Below are positions 24,296-32,821 of a stretch of 54,456 nt of DNA, piece after piece. Source of the DNA: Suilimivivens sp964614185 (GTDB lineage: Bacteria; Bacillota; Clostridia; Lachnospirales; Lachnospiraceae); NCBI GenBank assembly GCA_964614185.1, contig CAZTKJ010000020.1:1-54456 (forward strand), read 5' to 3'. Under the pieces are notes generated by a model that did not search any database, was not told the DNA's origin, and saw nothing but the letters and a program-made list of their open reading frames with translations. The position numbers and the translations under genes were made by a program. Every line of letters begins with the position of its first letter. The stretch's first letter is position 1.

Positions 24296-24925
24296 TTATG
24301 AATCCAGAAAACAAAAAGGGTGCTCATCATTCCCATGAATAAATGGGATCAAAAGGAATGCTGCTCTTAAAGACACTCTTTCTTCCCTAAGGATTTTTTT
24401 GGCTTTTTGCTTGTCTGCCAAAAGTACTTCTATAGACTCCGTACTCTCTAAAAATGCATCGCTGATATTTCCTTTGGCAAAGCCAAAAACAGACATACTG
24501 GTTTCATCTGTCAGTCCTGCTCCCAAAAAATACGGTCTTTCATAAGCCGGATCCCCATTCTCATAAGGTTCAAAGTCAAGTCCCGTTTCTTCTTTCATCT
24601 CCCTGATTGCTGCCTCTTTAGCAGTTTCTCCGGTATCGATCAGTCCGGCCGGAAGTTCATAGATATATGCATCCAAAGGATATCGGTACTGTCTGACCAT
24701 TACGATTTTTGAAGGATCCTCCTTCCAGAGAGCATAGATGACGATTCCATTTTTCATGATCTCTCCGGTCTTTAAGGGAAGGGCTTCCTCCCTGTTCCGG
24801 GAAGCAAAATAGTAATGAAAGGGCATTCCCTTACTGTCTAATGCATCCATTTCATACAAATTAAGGAATCTGTTATCTGTTAACTTTTTAATGTCCGTAT
24901 ACCTTTTGTTCTGGCCCTTTTCCAT
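24296..24925 (-). CDS. NUDIX hydrolase, ADP-ribose pyrophosphatase-like
   Basis: A 209-residue hydrolase of nucleoside-diphosphate-linked substrates. The NUDIX box is complete: Gly in GLIDTGE, then REMKEETG, giving the GX5EX7REUXEEXGU pattern at about residues 105-127. The preceding IVMVRQYRYPLDAYIYELPAG is typical of the ADP-ribose/ADP-sugar pyrophosphatase branch. GGAAGGAA lies upstream of the ATG. It is the last gene of the long run starting with transketolase. No terminator is visible after it, so transcripts may read into the alpha-galactosidase leader. The exact substrate is unknown. Confidence 0.88.
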   Translation of the reverse strand: MEKGQNKRYTDIKKLTDNRFLNLYEMDALDSKGMPFHYYFASRNREEALPLKTGEIMKNGIVIYALWKEDPSKIVMVRQYRYPLDAYIYELPAGLIDTGETAKEAAIREMKEETGLDFEPYENGDPAYERPYFLGAGLTDETSMSVFGFAKGNISDAFLESTESIEVLLADKQKAKKILREERVSLRAAFLLIPFIHGNDEHPFCFLDS

Positions 24926-24943
24926 TTCCCATTCCTTCCATCT

Positions 24944-26326
24944 CTAGGATTCCATATACTTTTTGTACTCTGCAATTTCTTCCGGTACACCGTCTCTTGA
25001 ATTTTCCAGTTTTCTGCATAAAAGTGTGATTCTGTGCAGTTTCCGTGAATTTACCACATTATATCTGTCAATAGATTGTTTATAAAGCGGATTACTTCCT
25101 ATCTTTGCCCTGACCTCCTTTGAAAAAGGACAGTATGTGAACAAAATATTTCTGACTACCTTATTTAATCTGGGAGCTCCCATACTTTCATACCGCAGCC
25201 ACGAAATATAATCTGACACAAACAGCGCTTTATAATTATTTCTGGCTCTTACCAGCTGGTTTTTGATTTTTTCCTTCACATCAGATGACAATTCCTTATT
25301 CTTCTTGTAAAACTGTGCGTAATCACAATATTCACTGGTAAGGGAAGGATCGGAAACATCATTCCACCTGGCCCCCTGGGCACGCTTACACATTTCCCAG
25401 CGAAATTCTCCTGTCAGCTGTATCATACTCTGGGTCAGTTCTTCAGTATGGAAAATAGAAAGCATCATACGGGCAGGCGTAGTACGTTTCTTGCCCTCGA
25501 TCTCCTGCCACATAATACTTCTGCTGCCTACATTGGGCATCAATATAATATCCGGCAGTATTTCTATTTCAATCATCTCATTGATTCCTCTCTCCTGGAG
25601 AGAAAATCGAGTTTCTCTGTAAAATGCCCGGAAATCTTTGCTCCGTATGTTTGTTATTTCTTCAGCCACCTTATCCGCCGTTACCACAGCCGATGTCAAA
25701 GGCTTAAATACATTATGCTTTGAAAATAAAGGGCAGAAAATACTGAGCTGTCCGAAGGTCAGTCTGTTGATTACGGAAAGCATATTTTCTATCTCAAAAA
25801 TCACTTTTGATAAATTATCCTGCAAAAGCTCTTTTTCCTGCTCCGCAGTAATCCGGGCCATTCTTTTTTCCTCATTAAGGTAATCCCGGTACTCCATATC
25901 CATCTCGTTTCTGCTGGGTTCCTTTTTCCCTTCGTAAATAGCCATCAGCCACTGATAAAAAGAGTATACATTTCTTTCCGGATCCGTTGGCATTGCCTTG
26001 GCAAGGGTATACAGATACACCGAATTTTCCTGGCCTGCCAGTTCTTCGTCCACATAGCCAAAATTCAAAAACATAATGATCACAGGAGGAATCTCTTCTG
26101 CTTCGACGCTGGCTTTAAATACATCTTTATATACTCTATAGAACAATTCCGCCAGTGTACGTCTGGTTCGCACGGCATGCTCTTCACCACCGTTCTTATC
26201 CGAAAGCTTCTTATACTCCATAACGCCGGATTTAAAATCTTCCGCCAGCTTTACATCACATTTCGCATATTTTAAAATCTGGTCACAGGAATTTTTAAGG
26301 CTTTCCCATATATTTTGCATTTCCAA
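24944..26326 (-). CDS. Conserved-looking protein of unknown function, 460 residues
   Basis: I do not recognise this protein. It is cytoplasmic by appearance (no signal peptide, no membrane segment), predominantly helical and highly charged, with an EEKRMARITAEQEKELLQ stretch (about residues 150-170) likely to form a helix or coiled coil. No nucleotide-binding, metal-binding or helix-turn-helix motif is evident. Isolated features are ILPDIILMPNVGSRSIMWQE and FRWEMCKRAQGARWNDV. The gene starts 3 bases after the glpK stop and ends 18 bases before the NUDIX gene, so it is co-transcribed with both. A strong coding bias and the tight spacing make it a real gene. Confidence 0.8.
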   Translation of the reverse strand: MEMQNIWESLKNSCDQILKYAKCDVKLAEDFKSGVMEYKKLSDKNGGEEHAVRTRRTLAELFYRVYKDVFKASVEAEEIPPVIIMFLNFGYVDEELAGQENSVYLYTLAKAMPTDPERNVYSFYQWLMAIYEGKKEPSRNEMDMEYRDYLNEEKRMARITAEQEKELLQDNLSKVIFEIENMLSVINRLTFGQLSIFCPLFSKHNVFKPLTSAVVTADKVAEEITNIRSKDFRAFYRETRFSLQERGINEMIEIEILPDIILMPNVGSRSIMWQEIEGKKRTTPARMMLSIFHTEELTQSMIQLTGEFRWEMCKRAQGARWNDVSDPSLTSEYCDYAQFYKKNKELSSDVKEKIKNQLVRARNNYKALFVSDYISWLRYESMGAPRLNKVVRNILFTYCPFSKEVRAKIGSNPLYKQSIDRYNVVNSRKLHRITLLCRKLENSRDGVPEEIAEYKKYMES

Positions 26327-26329
26327 AAT

Positions 26330-27832
26330 CTATACCTCCTCATCTTCCGCCCAAAGCAATGCGCACTTTACCGCTTTTTTCCATCCCTTCATAAGAGATC
26401 CTCTATGCTCTTCTCCCATTTCACAGACAAATTCTTTGGAAAGCTGCCAATTTTCACGAATTTCTTCACGACTTTTAAAGTAACCTGTAGCAAGTCCTGC
26501 AAGATACGCCGCTCCAAGAGCTGTAGTTTCTATGCACTCCGGTCTGTAAACCCTGGCGCCTAAAATGTCTGCCTGAAACTGCATCAGAAAATTATTGGCA
26601 CTGGCGCCGCCATCCACTTTCAGTCCTGCAATGGAAACCTCTGCATCTTCTTCCATTGCTTTCAGCACATCCACTGTCTGATACGCAATAGATTCCAATG
26701 TTGCCCTGATAAGATGTTCTTTTTTGCACCCTCTGGTGATTCCTACAATGGTTCCTCTGGCGTAGGGGTTCCAGTAAGGAGCGCCCATTCCTGCAAAAGC
26801 GGGAACCACATAAACTCCCGTGGTATCATCTGCTTTATCTGTATATTCTTCCGTCTGGGAAGCTGTTTTGATCATTCTCAGACCGTCACGCAGCCACTGA
26901 ATGGCGGCTCCTGCCACAAATACGCTGCCCTCCAGTGCATATTCTATTTTTTCTCCTGTACTGGCAGCAATGGTTGTCAACAGGCCGTTTCTTGAAACGA
27001 TGGCTTCGCTGCCTGTATTCATCAGCAAAAAGCAGCCCGTGCCATAGGTATTTTTTACCTGCCCCTTTTCAAAGCAGCATTGCCCGAACAAAGCTGCCTG
27101 CTGGTCACCTGCAATTCCCGCAATAGGCACTTCTCCTCCCAGCACCGAAACATCAGTATGACCATAAATGCAGCTGGAGGGTTTTACCTGGGGAAGCATA
27201 CTTTCCGGAATGTTCAAAAGATCCAAAAGCTCCTTATCCCAGCACAGCTTATGAATATCGAAGATCATGGTTCTTGAAGCATTGGTATAGTCCGTTACAT
27301 GGACAGCTCCCTTTGTCATATTATAAATCAACCAGGTATCTACCGTTCCAAACAGCAGCTCTCCCTTTTCAGCCTTTTCTCTTGCCCCCGGTACATGGTC
27401 AAGAATCCATGCTATCTTTGTTCCGCTGAAATAAGCATCCGGAATCAATCCTGTTTTATCTTTGATCAGCTGTCCGTATCCCTGCTCTGTCAGTTCATTG
27501 ACTTTATCTGCAGTACGTCTGCATTGCCAGACAATAGCGTTATAAACGGGCTCTCCTGTTTTTTTATCCCATACAATGGTGGTCTCTCTCTGGTTGGTAA
27601 TCCCGATTCCGCTGATATCCTCCGGAGAAGCTCCTACCATTGCCATTGCTTCCGTAAGAACAGCCAGCTGGGAAGACCAGATTTCCATAGGATTATGTTC
27701 TACCCATCCCGGTTTGGGATAGATCTGGGTAAATTCTTTCTGTGCCATGCTGCAGATGGTTCCTTTTTTATCAAACAGGATACATCTGGAACTGGTTGTT
27801 CCCTGGTCAAGTGCCATGATATATTTACTCAT
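26330..27832 (-). CDS. glpK: Glycerol kinase
   Basis: ATP-dependent phosphorylation of glycerol to glycerol-3-phosphate in the cytosol. The 500-residue product has the FGGY-family start MSKYIMALDQGTTSSRCILF, the FGGY signature region GIGITNQRETTIVWDK, the ATPase segment NTYGTGCFLLMNTG, and KVDGGASANNFLMQFQADI near the C-terminus. The length is standard. It lies 21 bases after the GlpB-like oxidoreductase gene, which follows a GlpA-like gene, so glycerol phosphorylation and glycerol-3-phosphate oxidation are in one transcript. Confidence 0.97.
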   Translation of the reverse strand: MSKYIMALDQGTTSSRCILFDKKGTICSMAQKEFTQIYPKPGWVEHNPMEIWSSQLAVLTEAMAMVGASPEDISGIGITNQRETTIVWDKKTGEPVYNAIVWQCRRTADKVNELTEQGYGQLIKDKTGLIPDAYFSGTKIAWILDHVPGAREKAEKGELLFGTVDTWLIYNMTKGAVHVTDYTNASRTMIFDIHKLCWDKELLDLLNIPESMLPQVKPSSCIYGHTDVSVLGGEVPIAGIAGDQQAALFGQCCFEKGQVKNTYGTGCFLLMNTGSEAIVSRNGLLTTIAASTGEKIEYALEGSVFVAGAAIQWLRDGLRMIKTASQTEEYTDKADDTTGVYVVPAFAGMGAPYWNPYARGTIVGITRGCKKEHLIRATLESIAYQTVDVLKAMEEDAEVSIAGLKVDGGASANNFLMQFQADILGARVYRPECIETTALGAAYLAGLATGYFKSREEIRENWQLSKEFVCEMGEEHRGSLMKGWKKAVKCALLWAEDEEV

Positions 27833-27853
27833 ACTCTCTACTCTCTTTCTTTA

Positions 27854-29257
27854 TTATGCATCTGCCGTAGCAACAACAGCCACTCCCGTACCGGCTACAT
27901 CCTCAATTAATATATCTCCTAATTTGACGGGTACCTGCACCGTAGTCGTATTAATTGCTTCCATGCACTCAAAGATTTTTTCTTTTGGTATCTCTTCTTT
28001 TGTTTTGACCGCTACTACCTTATGGGTTCCGCCCGCTACTTTGATAATGGAAGTCACCGTACGCTTAGGTGCAGTCACTTCATTTCTGGCATATTCCTCT
28101 CCTTTTTTGCAGGTATTGCCTGTAATACTTAAAGTTCCGTCCGGTTCCTTATTGACTGTAATAAGACATCCCTTGGGACATCCGATACAGATCAGGGTTT
28201 TTCCAGCATCTCTGTCTTCCGGAATAACACTTTTGCTCTTCTCAGGAATCTGAGGCCGTACTGCCTCTCCCCAGGAAACTGTCTTTTCCTTCACATATGC
28301 TGCCGCAAATTCCCCTGCTTTTACGGCTTCTTTTGATACATTGTCCACAAGGTCGTGAACATGGAGAACATTCCCACAGGCAAATATGCCCTCCGCAGTA
28401 GTTTCCAGTCTTGCATTGACCACAGGCCCCTGAGTTACAGAATCCATTTTGGCTCCTGCTGCTTCTGACAATTCATTTTCAGGTATCAGCCCACAGGATA
28501 AGAGCAATGTGTCACATGGTATATACTCTTCAGATCCCGGAACAGGCTTTAAATTTTCATCAACTCTGGAAACTGTAACACCTTCTACCCTGTCCCTGCC
28601 GTGAATCTCTGTTACCGTATGATTTAGTTTCAAAGGGATTCCAAAATCGTCCAGACACTGGACAATATTTCTTTTAAGTCCACCGGAATAAGGCATAATC
28701 TCTGCTACCATCTTAACCTTAGCTCCCTGCAGGCTCATTCTTCTTGCCATAATCAACCCGATATCACCGGATCCCAGCACTACAATTTCTTTTCCCGGCA
28801 TACGACCTTCTATATTTACAAGTCTTTGAGCCGTACCGGCTGAATAGATACCTGCCGGCCTAAATCCCGGTATGTTCATGGCGCCTCTGGGTCTTTCCCT
28901 GCATCCCATAGCCAGGACTACTGCCTTTGTCTCTATTTCAAAAAGTCCTCTCTCCCTGTTCATGGCTGTAACCTTACAGGGGTCTCCTCCCTGCACATCC
29001 ACTACCATGGTGTTTAACAGATACGGTATCTTTTTTTCTAAAACCTGATCTATATAACGTGCTGCATATTCTGGTCCTGTCAATTCCTCCTGAAAGGTAT
29101 GGAGTCCAAAGCCGTTGTGGATGCATTGGTTTAAAATTCCCCCAAGCTCCCTGTCTCTTTCCAGTATCAGAATATCTCTGATTCCACTTTCATATGCTGA
29201 AACTGCCGCTGCCATACCTGCAGGTCCGCCGCCTACAATAATGATATCCGTCTTCAT
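27854..29257 (-). CDS. FAD/NAD(P)-dependent oxidoreductase with C-terminal DUF1667 domain (GlpB-like partner)
   Basis: A 467-residue flavoprotein. Residues 1-340 form a pyridine-nucleotide-disulphide-type oxidoreductase with an FAD dinucleotide-binding motif (IIIVGGGPAGMAAAVSAYE) and an internal NAD-binding motif (IVVLGSGDIGLIMARRM). Residues about 350-467 are a DUF1667 domain with Cys pairs (ICIGCPKGC, NTCKKG), which may hold an iron-sulphur cluster; in many genomes DUF1667 is a separate small protein. The start at MKTDIII has GGAAGGAGG 9 bases upstream; the frame extends to 29350 inside the upstream gene. With the GlpA-like protein it likely forms a complex handling electrons from glycerol-3-phosphate. 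Confidence 0.88.
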   Translation of the reverse strand: MKTDIIIVGGGPAGMAAAVSAYESGIRDILILERDRELGGILNQCIHNGFGLHTFQEELTGPEYAARYIDQVLEKKIPYLLNTMVVDVQGGDPCKVTAMNRERGLFEIETKAVVLAMGCRERPRGAMNIPGFRPAGIYSAGTAQRLVNIEGRMPGKEIVVLGSGDIGLIMARRMSLQGAKVKMVAEIMPYSGGLKRNIVQCLDDFGIPLKLNHTVTEIHGRDRVEGVTVSRVDENLKPVPGSEEYIPCDTLLLSCGLIPENELSEAAGAKMDSVTQGPVVNARLETTAEGIFACGNVLHVHDLVDNVSKEAVKAGEFAAAYVKEKTVSWGEAVRPQIPEKSKSVIPEDRDAGKTLICIGCPKGCLITVNKEPDGTLSITGNTCKKGEEYARNEVTAPKRTVTSIIKVAGGTHKVVAVKTKEEIPKEKIFECMEAINTTTVQVPVKLGDILIEDVAGTGVAVVATADA

Positions 29258-29258
29258 C

Positions 29259-30728
29259 TTATTTGTCCTCCTTCCGGGAAAACTCACTTTCCATTTCCTC
29301 GCTCTCAGAAAGAAGATAATGAGAACCTTTATTGGCCTTGACAATCTCACTTACATCCTTCTTAAGTTCCTGCGCCAATATTTCTATTGTCTTTGGCAGA
29401 CAGAATCCCGCCTGGCACCTGCCCATGCCGGCTCTGGTCCTTCTCTTGATCCCATCTGTAGTAGTGGCTCCTAAAGGCCTTCTTATAGCATCCAGGATCT
29501 CACCCTCTGTTACCATTTCACAACGGCAGATAACATTGGCATAAGCCGGATTTTCCTGTATCAGATGCTGTCTTTCCTCGGCAGAACTCAATGCCATATT
29601 GGGAATTCCCTTCCGGATTCTTATAAAATCTTTATTTTCTTCCGGCTGCAAATATGCATTCACCATTTCTGCCACATATTCTCCCACTGCCGGTGCACAG
29701 GTAAGTCCCGGTGACTCCATTGCTGCCACATCAAAAAATCCGGGAGCTCCCTTTACCTCTCCTATTATAAAATCACCTTTAGGTCCATGAGCCCTAAGTC
29801 CGGCAAAAGAAGTGATTATCTGCCTGGAGGGTACCTGCAGGATACTTAAGGCTGCTTTTTCAAGTACTGCCCCAAGCCCTTCTGATGAAGTCTTAACTTC
29901 AGATTTATCCTCAATGTCCTCTGCCGTAGGACCGGTTAAAAGATTGCCATGTACCGTGGGCGTTACCAGCACTCCCTTTCCAAGAGATGTAGGAAGCTGG
30001 AACAATGTATGCTCTACAAGGTTTCCTACCTTCTTGTCATAAAGAATATACTCTCCCTTTCTGGGAACTATTTCTAATTCATCTCCCGGTTCACAGACCA
30101 TATTGTGAATCTTATCGGAATAAACTCCGGCAGCATTAATTACTGTCTTTGCTTCAAAATTCCCCTGATTGGTAAGAATTTCATAACTGTTTTCCTTCTT
30201 ATTGATCTGCTCCACTTTTGTTTCAAAAAAGAACTTTACACCGTTAACGGCGGCATTTTCAGCCAGTGCTATAGTAAGTCCGAAGGGACAGATAATAGCT
30301 CCATCCGGAGCATGCAGCGCTCCTACTACCTGCTGCCCGATATTTGGCTCCAGTTCCTGTACCTTTCGCCGGTCTATGATTTCCAGATTTTTTACTCCGT
30401 TTTGTATGCCTCTTTCTTTTAATTCCTGTAGTTTTCCCATATCCTTTTCATTGAAGCACAAAACCAAAGAACCGTTTTTCTTATAAGGAAACTCCAGTTC
30501 CTTTGAAAGGCTCTCCATCATCGCACTGCCCCTGACATTTAACCTGGCCATCAAAGTACCCGGTCTGGCATCGAAACCGGCGTGGGCAATCCCACTGTTA
30601 GCTTTGGATGTGCCTTCGCACACGTCAGTGCTTTTTTCAAGCACTGCTATATTTAGTTTTTTCTTTGATAATTCTCTTGCTATGGCACAACCGCTTACCC
30701 CTGCGCCAATGATCACTGCATCCAACAT
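29259..30728 (-). CDS. GlpA-like FAD-dependent glycerol-3-phosphate dehydrogenase with [2Fe-2S]-binding domain
   Basis: Predicted anaerobic-type glycerol-3-phosphate dehydrogenase giving dihydroxyacetone phosphate. The 489-residue product starts with the FAD motif AVIIGAGVSGCAIARELS, has the DAO fold (SGIAHAGFDARPG, VINAAGVYSDKI, ITSFAGLRAHG), and ends with a BFD-type iron-sulphur domain (about 405-465) whose Cys residues lie in VICRCEMVTEGE and GRCQAGFC. The ATG at 30728 is chosen over the adjacent GTG. The stop lies one base before the next gene's start. The grouping GlpA-like, DUF1667 oxidoreductase, GlpK is a common clostridial glycerol cassette. Confidence 0.9.
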   Translation of the reverse strand: MLDAVIIGAGVSGCAIARELSKKKLNIAVLEKSTDVCEGTSKANSGIAHAGFDARPGTLMARLNVRGSAMMESLSKELEFPYKKNGSLVLCFNEKDMGKLQELKERGIQNGVKNLEIIDRRKVQELEPNIGQQVVGALHAPDGAIICPFGLTIALAENAAVNGVKFFFETKVEQINKKENSYEILTNQGNFEAKTVINAAGVYSDKIHNMVCEPGDELEIVPRKGEYILYDKKVGNLVEHTLFQLPTSLGKGVLVTPTVHGNLLTGPTAEDIEDKSEVKTSSEGLGAVLEKAALSILQVPSRQIITSFAGLRAHGPKGDFIIGEVKGAPGFFDVAAMESPGLTCAPAVGEYVAEMVNAYLQPEENKDFIRIRKGIPNMALSSAEERQHLIQENPAYANVICRCEMVTEGEILDAIRRPLGATTTDGIKRRTRAGMGRCQAGFCLPKTIEILAQELKKDVSEIVKANKGSHYLLSESEEMESEFSRKEDK

Positions 30729-30767
30729 CACGTATCTTCCTTTCTTCTAAAAGCTATATCTGCTTTT

Positions 30768-31946
30768 TTAATGATGAAACAATCTGATTCCTGTAAACGC
30801 CATGACCATATCATACTTATCACAGCACTCAATAACCAGATCATCTCTTACGGAACCACCGGGCTGCGCAATATACTTGACCCCGCTCTTATGAGCACGT
30901 TCTACGTTGTCTGAGAAGGGGAAGAATGCATCGGAGCCCAATGTTACATCCTGCATCTTACGAAGCCATTCTTTTTTCTCCTGACTGGTAAATACAGGCG
31001 GCTTTTCTTTAAAGACTCTCTGCCATGCTCCATCGGCAAGTACATCCATATATTCTTCGCCAATATAATTGTCAATGGCATTGTCTCTGTCGGCTCTTCC
31101 AATTCCGTCTATAAACGGAAGCTCCAGTACTAAAGGCGCCTGACGCAGGAACCAATTGTCTGCTTTTTGTCCTGCCAGTCTGGTACAGTGCACTCGTGAC
31201 TGTTGTCCGGCACCAATGCCAATAGCCTGTCCGTCCTTTACATAACATACGGAATTAGACTGGGTATATTTCAAAGTAATCAGCGCAATTTTCATGTCAT
31301 TCAAAGCGCTTTGGGAAATCTCCTTGTTCTTTGTGACAATATTGGCTAACAGCTCTTCATTGATATCCAGCTCATTTCTTCCCTGTTCAAAAGTAATGCC
31401 ATATACCTGTTTCCTTTCAATGGCGCTTGGTACATAGGATTCTTCTATCTGAATGACATTGTATGCGCCCTTTTTCTTAGCTTTTAAAAGCTCCAAAGCT
31501 TCCTCAGTATATCCCGGAGCTATGACGCCGTCAGAAACCTCTCTTTTAATCAGACGAGCCGTATCTGTATCGCATACATCTGACAATGCAATAAAATCGC
31601 CAAAAGAACTCATTCTGTCTGCTCCCCGTGCTCTTGCGTAGGCACATGCAAGAGGTGAGAGTTCTGAAAAATCATCCACCCAGTAAATCTTAGCCAGGGT
31701 TTCATCAAGAGGAAGGCCTACTGCAGCGCCGGCAGGAGAGACATGCTTAAAAGAAGCGGCAGCCGGAAGTCCCGTTGCTTTTTTCAGTTCCTTTACAAGC
31801 TGCCATCCGTTAAATGCATCCAAAAAATTAATGTATCCCGGCCTGCCGTTCAATACTGTAACAGGAAGTTCACTGCCATCTTCCATATAAATGCGGGAAG
31901 GCTTCTGGTTGGGATTGCATCCGTACTTTAATTCTATCTCTCTCAT
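30768..31946 (-). CDS. AICAR formyltransferase, stand-alone (PurH C-terminal activity)
   Basis: Catalyses the penultimate step of IMP synthesis, formylation of AICAR with 10-formyl-THF. The 392-residue product contains only the transformylase part: RLKYGCNPNQKPSR-like start (ELKYGCNPNQKPSR), AAASFKHVSPAGAAVG with the catalytic Lys-His pair, YTQSNSVCYVKDGQAIGIGAGQQSRVH (read in two parts, residues about 225-252) and PGGSVRD. The MGS-like IMP cyclohydrolase domain of ordinary bifunctional PurH is absent. Its missing activity is supplied by the PurO-type gene 29 bases upstream. The two form a purine pair inside a longer transcript. Confidence 0.93.
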   Translation of the reverse strand: MREIELKYGCNPNQKPSRIYMEDGSELPVTVLNGRPGYINFLDAFNGWQLVKELKKATGLPAAASFKHVSPAGAAVGLPLDETLAKIYWVDDFSELSPLACAYARARGADRMSSFGDFIALSDVCDTDTARLIKREVSDGVIAPGYTEEALELLKAKKKGAYNVIQIEESYVPSAIERKQVYGITFEQGRNELDINEELLANIVTKNKEISQSALNDMKIALITLKYTQSNSVCYVKDGQAIGIGAGQQSRVHCTRLAGQKADNWFLRQAPLVLELPFIDGIGRADRDNAIDNYIGEEYMDVLADGAWQRVFKEKPPVFTSQEKKEWLRKMQDVTLGSDAFFPFSDNVERAHKSGVKYIAQPGGSVRDDLVIECCDKYDMVMAFTGIRLFHH

Positions 31947-31975
31947 AATTTGCTCCTTTTCCTTTGAAAATTTTC

Positions 31976-32683
31976 CTAATGATTTTTATTGACTATTCTG
32001 CTGCGGTACTCTCCTGTAGCAATCTCAATATATCTTACAAACAGAGATACTTTATTTTCCTCATTGAGACTTTCCCAAATCATATCTGTAAAATCATCCA
32101 TATCGTCACCAACTTCCACCTGTTTTGGTTCTCCCTCAAAGCTTGGAAGGGGATTTCCGTCATGCATATATGTATGGATAAAATGTCCCTCTCCCGCTGT
32201 TGGATTTTCGTATGTAAAAGTATATCTGTTGCAGCCTTCAGGATTGCCGTTATTACTCTTTAATATTGACATGGCATAGTGAAAATCCTTATCTTCTACA
32301 GACAAAATACCGGAAATACGGGGTGTATAATTAGGGCCATCCGGTTCAAATTCCCTGCTTCGCAGCGCCTTTTCAAATGTCAGCTGTCTATCCAGTCCTT
32401 CATAAATAGTATCTGTCTGATCGCCATTTGTTACGATGGTTTTATTGCCAAGCACTCTCACCGGTGCATAAATCACCAGGCTGGGATCTTCTAATTTGGC
32501 TATATCAAAAGCCTGCGTACGGATTCCCTGTCCTTCTTCCACAAAAATGCGGTTTCTGCTGTTGGAACTTCTTCCCATGATAAAATATGCTGTAACTGCA
32601 TACTTCCCATTTGCAGATTTACCGATCACAATTCCTCTTCCGGGATATGCATTTTTCTTCAATTCCTCTTCTAATGATATCAT
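31976..32683 (-). CDS. purO: IMP cyclohydrolase, PurO type
   Basis: Closes the purine ring of FAICAR to give IMP. The 235-residue product is not related to the PurH cyclohydrolase domain but matches the archaeal-type PurO fold, with the N-terminal stretch NAYPGRGIVIGKSANGKYAV, then YFIMGRSSNSRNRIF, GDQTDTIYEGL and EPDGPNYTPRISGI. CGGAGG lies upstream of the ATG. It is followed directly by the stand-alone AICAR formyltransferase. The 138 bases before it contain a hairpin followed by five T and one or two short frames, see the separate entries. Confidence 0.88.
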   Translation of the reverse strand: MISLEEELKKNAYPGRGIVIGKSANGKYAVTAYFIMGRSSNSRNRIFVEEGQGIRTQAFDIAKLEDPSLVIYAPVRVLGNKTIVTNGDQTDTIYEGLDRQLTFEKALRSREFEPDGPNYTPRISGILSVEDKDFHYAMSILKSNNGNPEGCNRYTFTYENPTAGEGHFIHTYMHDGNPLPSFEGEPKQVEVGDDMDDFTDMIWESLNEENKVSLFVRYIEIATGEYRSRIVNKNH

Positions 32684-32715
32684 TTCACTTTACCTCCGTT
32701 TCTTTTACTGCTGCA

Positions 32716-32808
32716 TCATCTGTAATGATATAAAAACCGCTTGAGCGGCACTTCAAAAATGTTCGCCCAGGCGGTATCATACTCCTTCTTTACAAGCCTG
32801 TTCTTCAC
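32716..32808 (-). CDS. Possible 30-residue microprotein upstream of purO
   Basis: A GTG-initiated frame of 30 codons with a protein-like composition: it starts MKNRLVKKEYDTAWANIF and ends LYHYR. It is rich in aromatic and basic residues, unlike random A/T-rich sequence. No good ribosome-binding site precedes the GTG. An overlapping frame (32685-32780, 31 residues, ATG start, GGAG one base upstream) ends two bases before the purO ATG and could be a leader peptide instead. At most one of these is likely to be real. Confidence 0.3.
   Translation of the reverse strand: MKNRLVKKEYDTAWANIFEVPLKRFLYHYR
32736..32775 (-). terminator. Hairpin with T-tract in the purO leader (terminator or attenuator)
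   Basis: On the minus strand a compact stem CCGCT-CA-AGCGG (32737-32748) is followed by TTTTTATAT. A longer alternative stem pairs 32764-32775 with 32736-32747 (12 positions, one mismatch, one wobble). It lies between map and purO, about 55-90 bases before the purO start. Confidence 0.6.
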
Positions 32809-32821
32809 TTCATATTTTAAA

